From positions 1 to 64,000 of the forward strand of contig JAGOSV010000003.1 in assembly GCA_018062105.1 (NCBI GenBank): a DNA stretch of 64,000 nt, written 5' to 3'. Source of the stretch: Sterolibacterium sp. (GTDB lineage: Bacteria > Pseudomonadota > Gammaproteobacteria > Burkholderiales > Rhodocyclaceae). Shown in pieces: positions 1 through 9,602 of this stretch (positions within the stretch are counted from its first letter, which is position 1; every line of letters starts with the position of its first letter). A program made the translations under genes and the position numbers. The notes beneath the pieces were generated by a model, which did not search any database, was not told the origin of the DNA, and was given only the letters and a program-made list of their open reading frames with translations.

Positions 1-124
1 GCAGCAGCCGGTCCAGTGCCAGATTCAAGGTGGTCGTCAACAGCAGAGTCGGCGGCAATTGCGGCAACCGCGCGGCAAGCCGCGCCACCGGCTGTGGAAA
101 AGTGAAATCGGGCAAATTTTTCAT
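1..124 (-). CDS. ubiT: UbiT-like SCP2 accessory protein, 5' part only
   Basis: Only the first 41 codons lie in the window and the gene runs off the left edge. It starts at an ATG (complement of 122-124), 10 bp after the ubiV stop. The visible peptide begins MKNLPDFTFPQPVARLAARL, which resembles the N-terminus of UbiT (YhbT), the lipid-binding SCP2-domain partner of UbiU and UbiV in oxygen-independent ubiquinone synthesis. The assignment rests mainly on its place directly behind ubiU-ubiV on the same strand, the usual neighbourhood of this gene. The SCP2 domain core lies outside the window and cannot be checked. Confidence 0.7.
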   Translation of the reverse strand, partial: MKNLPDFTFPQPVARLAARLPQLPPTLLLTTTLNLALDRLL

Positions 125-134
125 GATATTCCTC

Positions 135-1031
135 TCAAGCAGGCATGACCTGATCCAGACCCGGACGTCCATGCCAGAAGCCATTACAAAGTTCCCCACC
201 CAACAACTCGCCCGCCTGCTGCCAGGCCGCCTGCGGGGTCAGCGAGCCCTCGATGCACTGACGGAATTGCTGAATGACGGCTGCCGTATGCTGCGCATCC
301 GGGCTGATGCGCGCCACGGCAACATTCCCCTGGCGCAGAGCAGGAAAATCGAGCAGCAGATCGTATGTCCGGGCGGACTGCGTCTGCGTACCATTAAGCG
401 TCAGGAAATCCTCGCCTTCACGGGTCTTCAACGCCATGCCATCCGGAAACTCGATGCAGCGGAACTCGCAGGTATCCTTTTGCAGATTGAAGCGACGTGC
501 CGTAAAGCAGCGTGCCGAAAACGCCAGCGGCAGCCGGCCGTGAGCAAACACTTCCGCCTCCAGCCCTGTCGGTGCTTGTTGCAATAAGGCAGCCAGCATT
601 TCCCCGCTGATCTCGGGCGGCATCACCCAACGGCTGGCACCCGCCTCGGCCAGGATGGCCAACGTCTCGCCGTTGAATACATTGAGCGTCGGCCCGGCAA
701 TGAACGGCAACTTTTGCCCGGCCAGCAGGCGCACCGCCCCCATGTCGTTGGCCTCGACAGCAAAACGGCCGTTACCGACGATCTTGCGCAGCATCTTGAG
801 ATCGGATTCGGACTCAATCAGCGTCAGTGTGGACAGCACCACCGACTTGCCCACTGCGGCCAGCTTGCCCGCCACCTCGAGCCAGTCATCGAAGCGCAAC
901 TCATGGCGGCGCGAGCAGACTGTCTCCCCCAAATAGACGATATCGACCGGCTGAGTAGCCATTTCCTCGTAAAACGCGAAAACGCGATCACGTGGCCAAT
1001 ACGTGAGGATGGGGCCCAAGGACAACTTCAT
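135..1031 (-). CDS. ubiV: UbiV, O2-independent ubiquinone hydroxylation protein (U32 family)
   Basis: Protein of 298 residues in the peptidase U32 family, but of the UbiV subgroup. UbiU and UbiV form a heterodimer with one 4Fe-4S cluster each and take part in the O2-independent hydroxylation steps of ubiquinone synthesis, with prephenate as oxygen donor. The four cluster cysteines are visible at C39, C175, C188 and C192, matching the UbiV pattern (one early Cys, then a C-x12-C-x3-C group). The start ATG lies 4 bp after the ubiU stop, so the two are very likely co-translated. Length agrees with E. coli UbiV (about 292 residues). Confidence 0.93.
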   Translation of the reverse strand: MKLSLGPILTYWPRDRVFAFYEEMATQPVDIVYLGETVCSRRHELRFDDWLEVAGKLAAVGKSVVLSTLTLIESESDLKMLRKIVGNGRFAVEANDMGAVRLLAGQKLPFIAGPTLNVFNGETLAILAEAGASRWVMPPEISGEMLAALLQQAPTGLEAEVFAHGRLPLAFSARCFTARRFNLQKDTCEFRCIEFPDGMALKTREGEDFLTLNGTQTQSARTYDLLLDFPALRQGNVAVARISPDAQHTAAVIQQFRQCIEGSLTPQAAWQQAGELLGGELCNGFWHGRPGLDQVMPA

Positions 1032-1035
1032 GACA

Positions 1036-2031
1036 TCACTTCCACGGACGATTGTAGGCCCCCAGCGTACTGGTCTGGCCCTCGGAAACCTTGTTCAATT
1101 CATTCAGCCAGGCGGGCTTGACGACAAAGTGCGCCGGATCCCGCTGACACTGGTCGATGGCCTCACGCCACACCTGGGTCACCTGCCCGACATACGCCGG
1201 ACTGCGCTGGCGACCCTCGATCTTGATGGCACGCACACCCGCCTCCCGTAACTGCGGCAGCAGCTCCAGCGTATTGAGGCTGGTCGGCTCCTCCATGGCG
1301 TAATAGGTCTCTTCCTCGACCGCAAAACGCCCCTTGCACAAGGTCGGATAGCCCGCGCGCTCGCCATCGGCATGGCGATCGATGAGGATGCCATTCAGCC
1401 GCGTCTCCATGCCACGTTCGGTCTGCTCCCAGCGCACACTCTTGGCGGGCGAACAGGCACCATTGCAGTTCGGCGACGTCCCTGTAGTGTAGGCCGACAA
1501 GGAACAACGCCCCTCGACCATCACGCACAAGCCACCAAAACCAAATACCTCGATCTCGACATCGGTATGCGCCACCACCTGGGCCACCTGCGCCATCGAC
1601 AGCACCCGTGGCAACACCGCACGCTGCACGCCGAAGCGTTCGCGATAAAAATTGATGGCCTCGTAACTGGTGGCGGAGCCCTGTACCGACAGATGCAGGC
1701 GCAATTCCGGCCAGGTCCGCCGTGCATACGCCATGAGGCCAGGATCCGCTAGGATGATGGCATCGATCCCCGCCCGCGCCGCCCGATCCACCGCCCCCGT
1801 CCAACGCTGCCAGTTGTCGGCCTGTGGATAAGTATTCAGTGCCAGCAATACCTTGCGACGACGCTCGTGAGCGTAGCGCAGCCCCTCGGCCAGTGCCTTG
1901 TCGTCAAAATTGAGGCCATTGAAATTGCGGGCATTGGTGTCATCACGAAAGCCAAGATAGACACAATCGGCACCGTGGTCGATGGCTACCTTCAGTGCTG
2001 GCAGGCTGCCAGCGGGGCAGACGAGTTCCAT
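1036..2031 (-). CDS. ubiU: UbiU, O2-independent ubiquinone hydroxylation protein (U32 family)
   Basis: Partner of UbiV in anaerobic ubiquinone hydroxylation. I chose the ATG at 2029-2031, giving 331 residues and the N-terminus [14 protein letters not shown], because it matches the family start and the E. coli length exactly. The frame stays open to 2115 with in-frame ATGs at 2035-2037 and 2053-2055. With this numbering the cluster cysteines fall at C169, C176, C193 and C232, the positions known for E. coli UbiU, with an extra C189. First gene of ubiU-ubiV-ubiT. A 10-bp palindrome ATACGCGTAT lies at 2091-2100 upstream. I found no convincing FNR site. Confidence 0.93.
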   Translation of the reverse strand: MELVCPAGSLPALKVAIDHGADCVYLGFRDDTNARNFNGLNFDDKALAEGLRYAHERRRKVLLALNTYPQADNWQRWTGAVDRAARAGIDAIILADPGLMAYARRTWPELRLHLSVQGSATSYEAINFYRERFGVQRAVLPRVLSMAQVAQVVAHTDVEIEVFGFGGLCVMVEGRCSLSAYTTGTSPNCNGACSPAKSVRWEQTERGMETRLNGILIDRHADGERAGYPTLCKGRFAVEEETYYAMEEPTSLNTLELLPQLREAGVRAIKIEGRQRSPAYVGQVTQVWREAIDQCQRDPAHFVVKPAWLNELNKVSEGQTSTLGAYNRPWK

Positions 2032-2133
2032 GTTCATAGCGGTCTGGGCGGACATACAACAAGCAGGTTCCCAAAAAAAGAACCGTAAGTATACGCGTAT
2101 CCCCCAGACCTGCACTTGATCGGGCTCAAATCA

Positions 2134-2158
2134 AAAAAATGGGCAATCAATGGTTGCC
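2134..2158 (-). terminator. Candidate rho-independent terminator of the flagellin gene
   Basis: Read on the minus strand about 80 bp after the flagellin stop: a 5-bp stem GGCAA/TTGCC with a 7-nt loop, followed by CA and seven T. The stem is short, but the T-run is good and it falls between fliC and ubiU, where a terminator is expected. Confidence 0.4.
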
Positions 2159-2207
2159 AGAACGCAACAACCCTGATTGCCCGACCAAGGCCACCCGGAA
2201 AGGCGGC

Positions 2208-2231
2208 ACTACCGACCAAACTACCGACCAA
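2208..2231. repeat. 12-bp tandem repeat x2 downstream of flagellin gene
   Basis: Two exact, adjacent copies of ACTACCGACCAA (2208-2219 and 2220-2231), followed by a further ACT, just outside the flagellin stop codon at 2241. No function is visible; it is one of several short tandem repeats in spacers of this window. Confidence 0.85.
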
Positions 2232-2240
2232 ACTGATTCC

Positions 2241-4241
2241 TTACTGCTTGAGCAGGCTCAACACCGACTGCGACAGCGAATTGGCTTGGGCCAGCATGGC
2301 CGTCCCCGCCTGCTGGAGAATCTGATTTTTGGTCATCATAGAGGTTTCAGCCGCAAAATCAGCATCCTGAATGCGGCTACGGGCGGAGGAGATGTTTTCC
2401 ACCGAAATCCCCAGATTGGAGATGACATTGGACAGGCGGTTCTGGATCGCCCCCATCGTCGAACGCTGAGTATTGACGTAGGCAATCGCCCGGTCGATGG
2501 CCGTGATGGACTGCTGCGCCTGGGCGGCGGTCACCACCGACAATTTCCCCCCGGTCACCGCCTGCGCCCCACCCTGCTCGGTCAGCCCCGTCTTGGCGAT
2601 GCTGGCGGCAGACCCCGTAATGGATACCGTCGCACCATTGTCGCCGGACAGGTGCAAGGTGCCACGCACGCCCACATACTGGGTAGCAGCAATCGCCGTG
2701 GGCGTGTAATTAGTGTCCGAAGTGACATTCTGAAAAATGGCCGCTGCCCCCATGTTACCGACCACCAGATCGTTACCGGAGGCCACCGTCAGCTTGAGCT
2801 TGCCGGTAATGGCATCCGTTTCTGCCAGTACCCCGGAAATCCCGGCTGCATTGATCTTGGTGACCAGCTTGGAAGTGTCATCCGTCGTAGCCACTGCCAC
2901 CGATGTGCCATTGATGCTGATATTGCCGGCGGTCGCGAAGCTGAGTGTGAAATAGGCTTCGGTCTTGGCCGAGGCCGTCACATTCGTCTGATCATGCAGG
3001 GCATTGATGGCTGCTGCCTTGTCCGCCGCACTGGTACCCGTCACCCCCACGGCCACTCCGTTGATCTTGACGTCATCGGCCACGGTCAAGCCCCCCTGAA
3101 TGGCATTCAGGTTATTCACCGCCACCGTTGCCGCCGCATTGACCGTACCGACCAGAAAACGGCTATCCACAGACGAAGCCGCCTGGCTCAGATTGAAGCC
3201 AAACTTGTTCAGACCATTGCCCACCGCCGTGGTCGAGGTCAGATTGACGGCACTGCCATCACCACTCTTCAGCGACAGATAACCTCGATAAGTCCCACTT
3301 ACCAGGCCAGAGTTGTTGACCGTGCCACCGACGGTGATGTTATCCCCCGTATCATTACTGAGCACCAGTTCACCCTTGGTACCCAGCGAGGCCATCACCC
3401 CGCCAACTTCCTTGTTGATGCGATCGACCAGATCACTCAGGCTGGAAGAATTGCTGACCGTCACAGACACAGCCGTCCCCACCTGAATCGTCATGCCACT
3501 GACGATGCCCGAGGCACCCGCCGTACCATTGACCGAATTGTAGGCGGTTGCCGCCACCCCGGTCGTCCCGGTCGCGGCATTGATCTTGGCGGCCATCAGC
3601 GTAGCCGTGGTATCGGTGGCCACAAAGGCCACACCCTTGCCATTGATGACAAATTCGTTGTTGGTGGCTACCGGTGCCGCACCGCTGACCCGCCCGCCGT
3701 TCAAGTCGCCCAGGGCAATATAACTGTTGAGTTGCATCGACTTGTTCGACACTTCCTGAATCGACAGGCTGATGGTCTGGTTGGCATTGGCACCGACCTG
3801 CAGGGTGTTGGTGTTGGCCGCCCCATTGAGCAGCTTGACACCGTTGAACTCAGCGGTATTGGAGATACGGTCGATTTCAGAGCTGAGCTGATCGACCTCA
3901 GCCTGGATGGCCTGGCGGTCGAGTGCGCTGTTGCTGCCGTTGGCCGACTGCACGGCCAGGGTGCGCATGCGCAGCAGAATGTCGCCGATCGAGGCCATCG
4001 AGCCTTCGGCCGTCTGCGCCATCGAGATACCATCGTTGGCATTGCGGCCGGCCTGCTCCATGCCGCCGATCTGGGCGGACATGCGGGCGGCAATCGACAG
4101 GCCGGCGGCATCATCCTTGGCGCTGTTGATGCGCAGACCGGAAGACAGGCGCTGCAACGAAGTTTGCAAGGCGGTTTGTGATGCCGACAGATTGCGCTGG
4201 GCATTGATCGACGGGATGTTGGTATTGATGATGGAGGCCAT
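2241..4241 (-). CDS. fliC: Flagellin, large variant (666 aa)
   Basis: Filament subunit of the flagellum, exported by the flagellar type III system. Residues 1-175 carry the conserved D0/D1 N-terminus (starts MASIINTNIPSINAQRNL). Residues 570-666 carry the matching C-terminal helices, ending SLSQSVLSLLKQ. The middle (about 190-565) is a long variable domain with at least three stretches resembling the Flagellin_IN motif (around 198-225, 391-415 and 441-467, each with an I/VNG core). 666 residues is well above the common 270-500. A ribosome site AGGGAG lies about 9 nt before the ATG. No other flagellar gene is in the window, so it is an isolated flagellin locus. A sigma-54-like promoter lies upstream. 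Confidence 0.96.
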   Translation of the reverse strand: MASIINTNIPSINAQRNLSASQTALQTSLQRLSSGLRINSAKDDAAGLSIAARMSAQIGGMEQAGRNANDGISMAQTAEGSMASIGDILLRMRTLAVQSANGSNSALDRQAIQAEVDQLSSEIDRISNTAEFNGVKLLNGAANTNTLQVGANANQTISLSIQEVSNKSMQLNSYIALGDLNGGRVSGAAPVATNNEFVINGKGVAFVATDTTATLMAAKINAATGTTGVAATAYNSVNGTAGASGIVSGMTIQVGTAVSVTVSNSSSLSDLVDRINKEVGGVMASLGTKGELVLSNDTGDNITVGGTVNNSGLVSGTYRGYLSLKSGDGSAVNLTSTTAVGNGLNKFGFNLSQAASSVDSRFLVGTVNAAATVAVNNLNAIQGGLTVADDVKINGVAVGVTGTSAADKAAAINALHDQTNVTASAKTEAYFTLSFATAGNISINGTSVAVATTDDTSKLVTKINAAGISGVLAETDAITGKLKLTVASGNDLVVGNMGAAAIFQNVTSDTNYTPTAIAATQYVGVRGTLHLSGDNGATVSITGSAASIAKTGLTEQGGAQAVTGGKLSVVTAAQAQQSITAIDRAIAYVNTQRSTMGAIQNRLSNVISNLGISVENISSARSRIQDADFAAETSMMTKNQILQQAGTAMLAQANSLSQSVLSLLKQ

Positions 4242-4324
4242 GATGATTCTCCCTAGGCGGTCGGTTCAAGGTCGGTAGATATTGTTATTGGACGCATCGA
4301 TAGACATAGACGCGACGAGCAACC

Positions 4325-4344
4325 CTAAGCACCTTTTGTGCCAA
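4325..4344 (-). promoter_or_regulatory. Candidate sigma-54 (-24/-12) promoter of the flagellin gene
   Basis: On the minus strand the sequence is TTGGCACAAAAGGTGCTTAG. GG and GC are separated by exactly 10 nt, as sigma-54 requires, and the -24 half TTGGCAC is a full match to consensus. The -12 half (GTGCT) keeps the essential GC. Transcription would start near 4318, giving a leader of about 77 nt before the flagellin ATG. I saw no good sigma-28 match in the same spacer. Confidence 0.55.
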
Positions 4345-4458
4345 CTACCAAAACCCCCGAAAAATCACGGCCTGCACCTAGCGTCGAGCCACCGAAGGCG
4401 GCAAAAGTGGCCCTCCTTCTGGCAAAAATTTCCATTGCCGCTGCCGGCAGAGGCAGAT

Positions 4459-5352
4459 TCAGCGCCCCCGGGTATTTCCCTGGGCAATACGCAAGAAGAG
4501 CGCATAGCGGCGGGCATCGATGAGACCACTCGCCACCACCTCACGCACGGCACAGCCCGGCTCGTCGCGATGATGGCAATCACGGAACCGGCAGCCCGCC
4601 AGGTGAGGGCGGAACTCGACAAATCCCTGTTCGACCGCACCACGGCTCAGGTGATGCAGGCCAAATTCCTGCAGACCGGGGCTATCGATGAGGCTGCCGG
4701 CGGCAGCGCCACCCGGCAGGTCATAACGCCGGGCGTGGGTGGTCGTGTGCTTGCCGGAATCCAGCGCCATCGAAATCTCGCGTGTTTGCACTGCCGCCCC
4801 GGGAATCAGGGCATTGATGAGAGAAGACTTGCCCATGCCGGACTGCCCGACCAGCACCGAGCCCTGCCCAGCCAGCCAGGGTCGCAGCACCTCCGCACCC
4901 GTCACCCGCGCAGCCACTTCGATGACGGGATAGCCCAGCGCGGCCAGCGGTGCCAGGCGCAGGCGGGCTTCTTCGCGCTGCGCGACAAGGTCGATCTTGT
5001 TGAGCACGATAAGACTGCGCAGCCCCTCCGCTTCCGCCGCTACCAGGGCGCGCGCCAGCAATTCGTCGCTGAAGGACGGCTCGGTCGCCACGACCAGCAC
5101 CAGCTGGCTGGCATTGGCCACCAGCAGCTTCTGGCGATAGGCATCAGAGCGGTAGAGCAGCGAGGTGCGCGGCAGATGCGCCACGATCTGCGCCTGCTGA
5201 TCGGCAACCAGCGCCAGCTCGACCCGGTCGCCGCAGGCATAGGGGCTTTTTTTGCCGCGTGGATAGCCGGTCATGCGGCGACCATCGGCCAGTTCGATTT
5301 CGTAATGCCGCCCGAACGCGGCCACGATGCAGCCAGTCAGCGCGGGCTTCAC
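4459..5352 (-). CDS. rsgA: Ribosome small-subunit-dependent GTPase RsgA
   Basis: Late 30S ribosome assembly GTPase with circularly permuted motifs. Visible in order are an N-terminal OB-fold region (1-70), G4 NKID at 118-121, the P-loop GQSGMGKSS at 169-177, G3 DSPG at 223-226, and the zinc knuckle C254, C259, H261, C267. At 297 residues it is of normal size. Its ATG overlaps the stop of the upstream M48 protease gene by 4 bp (ATGA), so the two genes are translationally coupled, an arrangement common in betaproteobacteria. Confidence 0.97.
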   Translation of the reverse strand: MKPALTGCIVAAFGRHYEIELADGRRMTGYPRGKKSPYACGDRVELALVADQQAQIVAHLPRTSLLYRSDAYRQKLLVANASQLVLVVATEPSFSDELLARALVAAEAEGLRSLIVLNKIDLVAQREEARLRLAPLAALGYPVIEVAARVTGAEVLRPWLAGQGSVLVGQSGMGKSSLINALIPGAAVQTREISMALDSGKHTTTHARRYDLPGGAAAGSLIDSPGLQEFGLHHLSRGAVEQGFVEFRPHLAGCRFRDCHHRDEPGCAVREVVASGLIDARRYALFLRIAQGNTRGR

Positions 5353-6620
5353 AAGGTATTCAGGTGCGCCACCCGCAGAGCTGCGGGTGGATGGCTGTCA
5401 TGGAACAGGGAATGCCACGGATCCGGAGTCAGCGTCGCGGCATTGTCCCGGTAGAGGCGTACCAGGGCTGACACCAGATCCTGTGCATTGGTCTGCGCTG
5501 CCGCATAGGTATCGGCCTGATATTCGTGGCGGCGCGACAACTGTGCCAGCGCCGGGGACAACAAAAAGGTGAAGCTGGGCACCACGAGAAAGAACAGCAA
5601 CAATGCCAGCGCCGTCCCTCCCGCACTCATGGGGGCGAACTGCGGCGCAACCACGCCCAGTCCGCCATAAAACCACGGAGCATCGATCAGCCCGCCCAGT
5701 GCGGCAAAAAATAGCAGGGTCAGCAGTGCCAGAGCCATGAGGCGCCGCCAGACGTGGCGATGATGATAATGCCCCAATTCGTGCGCCAGCACGGCGTCGA
5801 TCTGTGGCGGTGTCAGCCGTTCGAGCAGAGTGTCGTAAAACACGATGCGCCGAGCCTGGCCGAAGCCAGTGAAATAGGCATTGCCATGGGTCGAACGCTT
5901 CGAGCCATCCATGACGAACAGACCACTGGCACGAAACCCGCAGCGCGCCAGCAACGCCTCGATACGGGCTTTGAGCAAAGAGTCCTCAAGCGGCCGGAAG
6001 GTGTTGAAAAGGGGGGCGATCAAGGTCGGGTACAACAGGACAGCCAGCAGGTTGAAACCCATCCAGAACAGCCAGACCCACAACCACCAGAGCGCTCCCA
6101 TCTGCGTCATCAGCCAAAGAATGGCCAGCAGCAGCGGCGCTCCGATGAGCACGGACAGAACCGCTTGCCGACAGAGATCGGCCAGGTACAGGCGTGCCGT
6201 CAGCGTATTGAACCCATACCGCGCCTCAAGCACGAAGGTGCGGTACAGATCGAGGGGCAGGTCCACCAGGAAACCGAGGACCATGACGGCCGCCACCAGG
6301 GCCAGGCCGTAAAGATAATCTTGTGCGGGCAGGACGTGCATACAGGCATCAACGATGGCCTGCACCCCGCCACCAAGGGTCAAGGCCAGCAGGAAGAGGG
6401 TGTGGATGCACTGCTCGACGATGGCCAGGCGTGCCTTGGCGCAACTGTAGTCTGCGGCCTTGTGGTGCTCGGTCAGGGTGATCTGCTGGGCGAACGCCAC
6501 CGGCAAGGCGGCGCGGTGTGCCCGGACATGGCGGAGCTGACGCCACGACAACCCAGCGTGCAGCAAAAAACTGGCGACAACCGCCGCCAGGAACAACAGG
6601 GAAAATAAACTGGATGTCAT
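5349..6620 (-). CDS. M48 family integral membrane zinc metallopeptidase (Ste24-like)
   Basis: Multi-pass membrane protease of the Ste24/CAAX prenyl protease 1 type, 423 residues. Hydrophobic segments are visible near 5-22, 72-90, 101-121, 152-200 and in two further stretches after the active site. The zinc site HELGH is at 280-284, and a downstream HEYQAD segment can supply the third ligand. I took the ATG at 6618-6620 because the protein then opens with a first membrane helix; the frame is open further upstream. Overlaps rsgA by 4 bp. Bacteria do not farnesylate proteins, so a membrane-protein quality-control role is an inference from the family. Confidence 0.9.
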   Translation of the reverse strand: MTSSLFSLLFLAAVVASFLLHAGLSWRQLRHVRAHRAALPVAFAQQITLTEHHKAADYSCAKARLAIVEQCIHTLFLLALTLGGGVQAIVDACMHVLPAQDYLYGLALVAAVMVLGFLVDLPLDLYRTFVLEARYGFNTLTARLYLADLCRQAVLSVLIGAPLLLAILWLMTQMGALWWLWVWLFWMGFNLLAVLLYPTLIAPLFNTFRPLEDSLLKARIEALLARCGFRASGLFVMDGSKRSTHGNAYFTGFGQARRIVFYDTLLERLTPPQIDAVLAHELGHYHHRHVWRRLMALALLTLLFFAALGGLIDAPWFYGGLGVVAPQFAPMSAGGTALALLLFFLVVPSFTFLLSPALAQLSRRHEYQADTYAAAQTNAQDLVSALVRLYRDNAATLTPDPWHSLFHDSHPPAALRVAHLNTL

Positions 6621-6762
6621 GAAAATGGCAACAGAAAAACATGAAGGCGGGTCGGACCCGGTGAACTGTGACAGAATAACCGCTCCTCCCTCCGGCAACA
6701 ATGGACAACGTTACGAAAGGCAGCGGCGCACTGGCACACGCCGGTACACGCTCATCACGCTT

Positions 6763-7308
6763 ATGGCACAAGATCAAAACGCACTCGTCTGGCTCGACAT
6801 GGAAATGACCGGACTCAATCCCGACAGCGACCGCATCATCGAAATCGCCATGGTGGTGACCGACAGCCACCTCAACACCATTGCCGAAAGCACGGCCTGG
6901 GTGGTTCATCAGACAGATGTCGTACTCGATGGCATGGACGACTGGAACAAGGGAACGCACGGCCGCTCCGGCCTGATCGACAAGGTCAAGGCCTCTGCTC
7001 TGGACGAAGCAGCCATTGAGGCGGCCTGCCTGGAATTTCTCAAGCAGCACGTCCCGGCGCGGGTGTCGCCGATGTGCGGCAACTCGATCTGCCAGGACCG
7101 CCGCTTCATGGCGCGCTACATGCCGAAACTGGAAGAATATTTCCACTACCGCAACCTCGATGTCAGCACCCTGAAAGAACTGTGCAAGCGCTGGAAGCCG
7201 GAGCTGGCCAAGGGCGTCACCAAGAACGGCAAGCACACGGCACTGGCCGACATCCACGAATCCATCGAGGAAATGAAATACTACCGCGAGCACTTCATCC
7301 GGCTTTGA
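6763..7308 (+). CDS. orn: Oligoribonuclease
   Basis: DEDD-family 3'-5' exonuclease that degrades di- to oligoribonucleotides, including pGpG from c-di-GMP turnover. 181 residues starting [20 protein letters not shown]. The DxE pair of exonuclease motif I is in WLDMEMTGL, and the C-terminal H-x4-D motif is in [11 protein letters not shown]. The start was set by the family N-terminus; the frame is open upstream to 6619. No strong ribosome site is seen. Divergent from the M48-rsgA pair with a 142-bp spacer, and convergent with the next gene. Confidence 0.97.
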   Translation: MAQDQNALVWLDMEMTGLNPDSDRIIEIAMVVTDSHLNTIAESTAWVVHQTDVVLDGMDDWNKGTHGRSGLIDKVKASALDEAAIEAACLEFLKQHVPARVSPMCGNSICQDRRFMARYMPKLEEYFHYRNLDVSTLKELCKRWKPELAKGVTKNGKHTALADIHESIEEMKYYREHFIRL

Positions 7309-7353
7309 TGCCCCGCCTGCCCCAAAACTGACACCAGAAACTCCGGGGAAGGA

Positions 7354-9030
7354 TCATCGCCCGCTGCGCTGATACAGGCGCAGCCGCTCGCTGCGATCCC
7401 CCGGGCGATGCCCTTCCCAGACCTTGCGCCACCCCGGCGGCACGCGCCCTTCCCGCTCACCCTCCTGAACCAGCAATAGCGGACAGCCTCCCCCTGCTGT
7501 CGTGCTGGCCATGAGCGTCTCGATCCCGGCAAAATAAGCCAGCGATACCTGCTGAGTACTCCCCAGGTCGCGCCCGGCCACGCAACGGGTTCCAGCCGGT
7601 AACGCCCGCTGCAAATCGACGGCCACCTGACGATAACTCTTGCCATGATCGATCCACGGCAACCAGAGGATCGCCAGGAGTGTCCACAACAAAGTCACCC
7701 CCGCTGCCCAATGGCTCACCCCACGCCAGGCCGAACGGGGGCTGGCAAAAATCAACCACAGCCAGGCCAGGGTCAGCACCGCCGCCAAGACATACGCCAG
7801 CGGGGCGAAGCCGACCACGAACCCAGGCGCCAGCTTGGCAAAATTGTGCGCAATCCGAGGGGGCCAGCCGGTCGTCATGGCAACACCGCCCAGCCAAAGC
7901 AGGCCGGCAAGCAGCGAGAAGGTCATCATGCCGAACCAATCGAAGGCATTGGCCACGCCCCGCCGCAGCAAATGTGCGCTGCTGGCTGCTTGCAGGATCA
8001 AGGGCGTCAGCAAGGGCAGCGCCGACAGCATCCGGCGTTCGCTGAACCACAGCAGCACCGTAAAGCTGATCAGGCTGCCCATCAGCGGCAAAAAGATGGC
8101 CGGCTGGGCAAGCTGCCGGCGATTGCGCCACAACGACCACAGCGCCAGGGGCAGCGCCGGCCAGGCAAACCAGGACAGCTGCTCGACCAGATCCGGCAGA
8201 TAACGCCAGCCATCGCCCTGGTAACGCAGGCTGGCCAGCCCCTGCTCCAGCCAGAGGGTGTACAGGTCGGCCACATGCCGGGCCAACCACAGTGGCCAGA
8301 TCGCACACAGCACCACCGCCAGCAAGGCTGCCAGCAACAATCCGGACAAACCGGCAGCGCTGCGCCAATGCCGGTTAAACGGCAGCAGAACCAGCAAAGG
8401 AGCCAGATGGGCCAGTGCCACCAGCCCACCCGCCAGGAAACCCAACCCCATACCCAAACCCGCCAGCACGCCCCCAGCCAGCGGGCGCAGGGGCAACAGG
8501 GCATAGCCACCATAAGCCACGGCGCTGGCAGCCAGCAGGGCAATCAGTGGCTGGGTGTCGTGAATGGGGAGCAACAAACCCAGACAACCAATGGCGATCA
8601 GTGGTGCGGCATTGCCGGCCAGTCGCCGGATTTCCTGCTGCTGCACCTCCTCGCCAGCCGGAGCGCGGGTCTTGTGCAGCAGGCGGCTGGCAAAAGCCAG
8701 TAAGGTCAGAAACAACGCACCGCACAAACCGGAGGCCAACCGGATGGCATCATGCAGGGGTAACAGCCCGCCAAACAAATGACCACAAGCCGCCGCAATC
8801 CAGTAATACAGTGGCGGCGTATCCAGCCAGGGCATGCCCATGAACTGCGGCAGCCACCAGTGCCCGTGCTGCACGATGTCCCAGGCCACACCGAAATGGG
8901 TGGCATCGTCATTCTTCCAGGGATCATGCCCCGTCAACCCGGCAAACAGGTAGAGCGCGCACACGGCCACCAGCGGCAAGCCACGCCAGGGCGGCAGAAC
9001 GGGAAAACGGGGAAAGGGAGGAAACCGCAT
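7354..9030 (-). CDS. ArnT/PMT-family membrane glycosyltransferase
   Basis: GT-C fold glycosyltransferase of the ArnT (PMT_2) family, 558 residues, length close to E. coli ArnT (550). It has about a dozen hydrophobic segments. The first extracytoplasmic loop contains the acidic catalytic motif with D41-D42 (context NDDATHFG), followed by a segment with DTPPLYYW, typical of these undecaprenyl-phosphate-sugar-dependent enzymes. Whether it transfers aminoarabinose to lipid A or another sugar cannot be told. No arnBCAD genes are nearby, so a polymyxin-resistance role is not supported. Convergent with orn, 45 bp apart. Confidence 0.85.
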   Translation of the reverse strand: MRFPPFPRFPVLPPWRGLPLVAVCALYLFAGLTGHDPWKNDDATHFGVAWDIVQHGHWWLPQFMGMPWLDTPPLYYWIAAACGHLFGGLLPLHDAIRLASGLCGALFLTLLAFASRLLHKTRAPAGEEVQQQEIRRLAGNAAPLIAIGCLGLLLPIHDTQPLIALLAASAVAYGGYALLPLRPLAGGVLAGLGMGLGFLAGGLVALAHLAPLLVLLPFNRHWRSAAGLSGLLLAALLAVVLCAIWPLWLARHVADLYTLWLEQGLASLRYQGDGWRYLPDLVEQLSWFAWPALPLALWSLWRNRRQLAQPAIFLPLMGSLISFTVLLWFSERRMLSALPLLTPLILQAASSAHLLRRGVANAFDWFGMMTFSLLAGLLWLGGVAMTTGWPPRIAHNFAKLAPGFVVGFAPLAYVLAAVLTLAWLWLIFASPRSAWRGVSHWAAGVTLLWTLLAILWLPWIDHGKSYRQVAVDLQRALPAGTRCVAGRDLGSTQQVSLAYFAGIETLMASTTAGGGCPLLLVQEGEREGRVPPGWRKVWEGHRPGDRSERLRLYQRSGR

Positions 9031-9082
9031 GAAGGCTGCCGGGGTGAGAATGTGAGAGCGTCAATATGAGAGAGTCACAAAC

Positions 9083-9110
9083 GACAAAGGCAGCCATGGC
9101 TGCCTTTGTC
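9083..9110 (-). terminator. Perfect hairpin, terminator of rpmE
   Basis: A 12-bp perfect inverted repeat, GACAAAGGCAGC/GCTGCCTTTGTC around CATG, 34 bp after the rpmE stop. On the minus strand it is followed by the moderately T-rich GTTTGTG. It probably ends the rho-rpmE transcripts and could also shield the glycosyltransferase promoter. Confidence 0.65.
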
Positions 9111-9143
9111 TGTCGAAGCAGAGGAGCGCCTAGACTTCAGGTC

Positions 9144-9356
9144 TCAGGCACGCTGGACGTTGCCGTATTTCTGGCGGAAGCGATCGACACGACCAGCGGT
9201 ATCGACGATCTTCTGCTTGCCCGTGTAGAAGGGGTGGCACTCGGAGCAGACTTCGATGTGCAGCGGCTTGGCACTGGTCGAGCGGGTCTTGAAGTTGTTG
9301 CCACAGCTGCAGGTTACGCCGATTTCGACGTAATTCGGATGGATGGAGTCTTTCAT
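9144..9356 (-). CDS. rpmE: 50S ribosomal protein bL31, zinc-binding form
   Basis: 70-residue bL31 of the Cys-containing (C+) type. Zinc ligands C16, C18, C37 and C40 are all present (CSC and CSEC pairs), so this is the zinc-replete paralogue rather than the zinc-independent YkgM type. The start [13 protein letters not shown] at 9354-9356 is the family start. Follows rho on the same strand, part of the conserved trxA-rho-rpmE order. Confidence 0.97.
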   Translation of the reverse strand: MKDSIHPNYVEIGVTCSCGNNFKTRSTSAKPLHIEVCSECHPFYTGKQKIVDTAGRVDRFRQKYGNVQRA

Positions 9357-9602
9357 GATGGTTCCCTGTAAAAAAATACGATTCGCGTATCTGCACGCCC
9401 TCGCCCGCGGCACTGATCGTGTCATTGCACAGCCAAACGGCTGCACGCGAACGGTTATACGGCTGTGGCGAGACTGCAGGCGCAAGCTGGAGATGCCACT
9501 GATACCGGCTGTGCTACCTGAAAAGCGAAGAGCGCGCGATTATCCTTGAAAGGTCACCGGATTGCAATGACCTGACGGCACGGCCTGATATGATCTCGCG
9601 CT

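Noticed and set aside
2116..2134. TTGAT ... ATCAA upstream of ubiU as an FNR site
   Set aside because: The half sites are 9 nt apart; FNR/Anr sites need 4 nt.
2139..4181. Long plus-strand open frame opposite the flagellin gene
   Set aside because: Its composition is a shadow of the flagellin codons on the other strand; no recognisable domain, and fliC is certain.
7354..9030. True ArnT conferring polymyxin resistance
   Set aside because: Family membership is clear, but none of arnB, arnC, arnA or arnD is nearby, so the specific function is not supported.
9083..9110. Transposon end or attachment site
   Set aside because: The perfect palindrome sits just after rpmE with no partner repeat or mobile gene; a terminator explains it.
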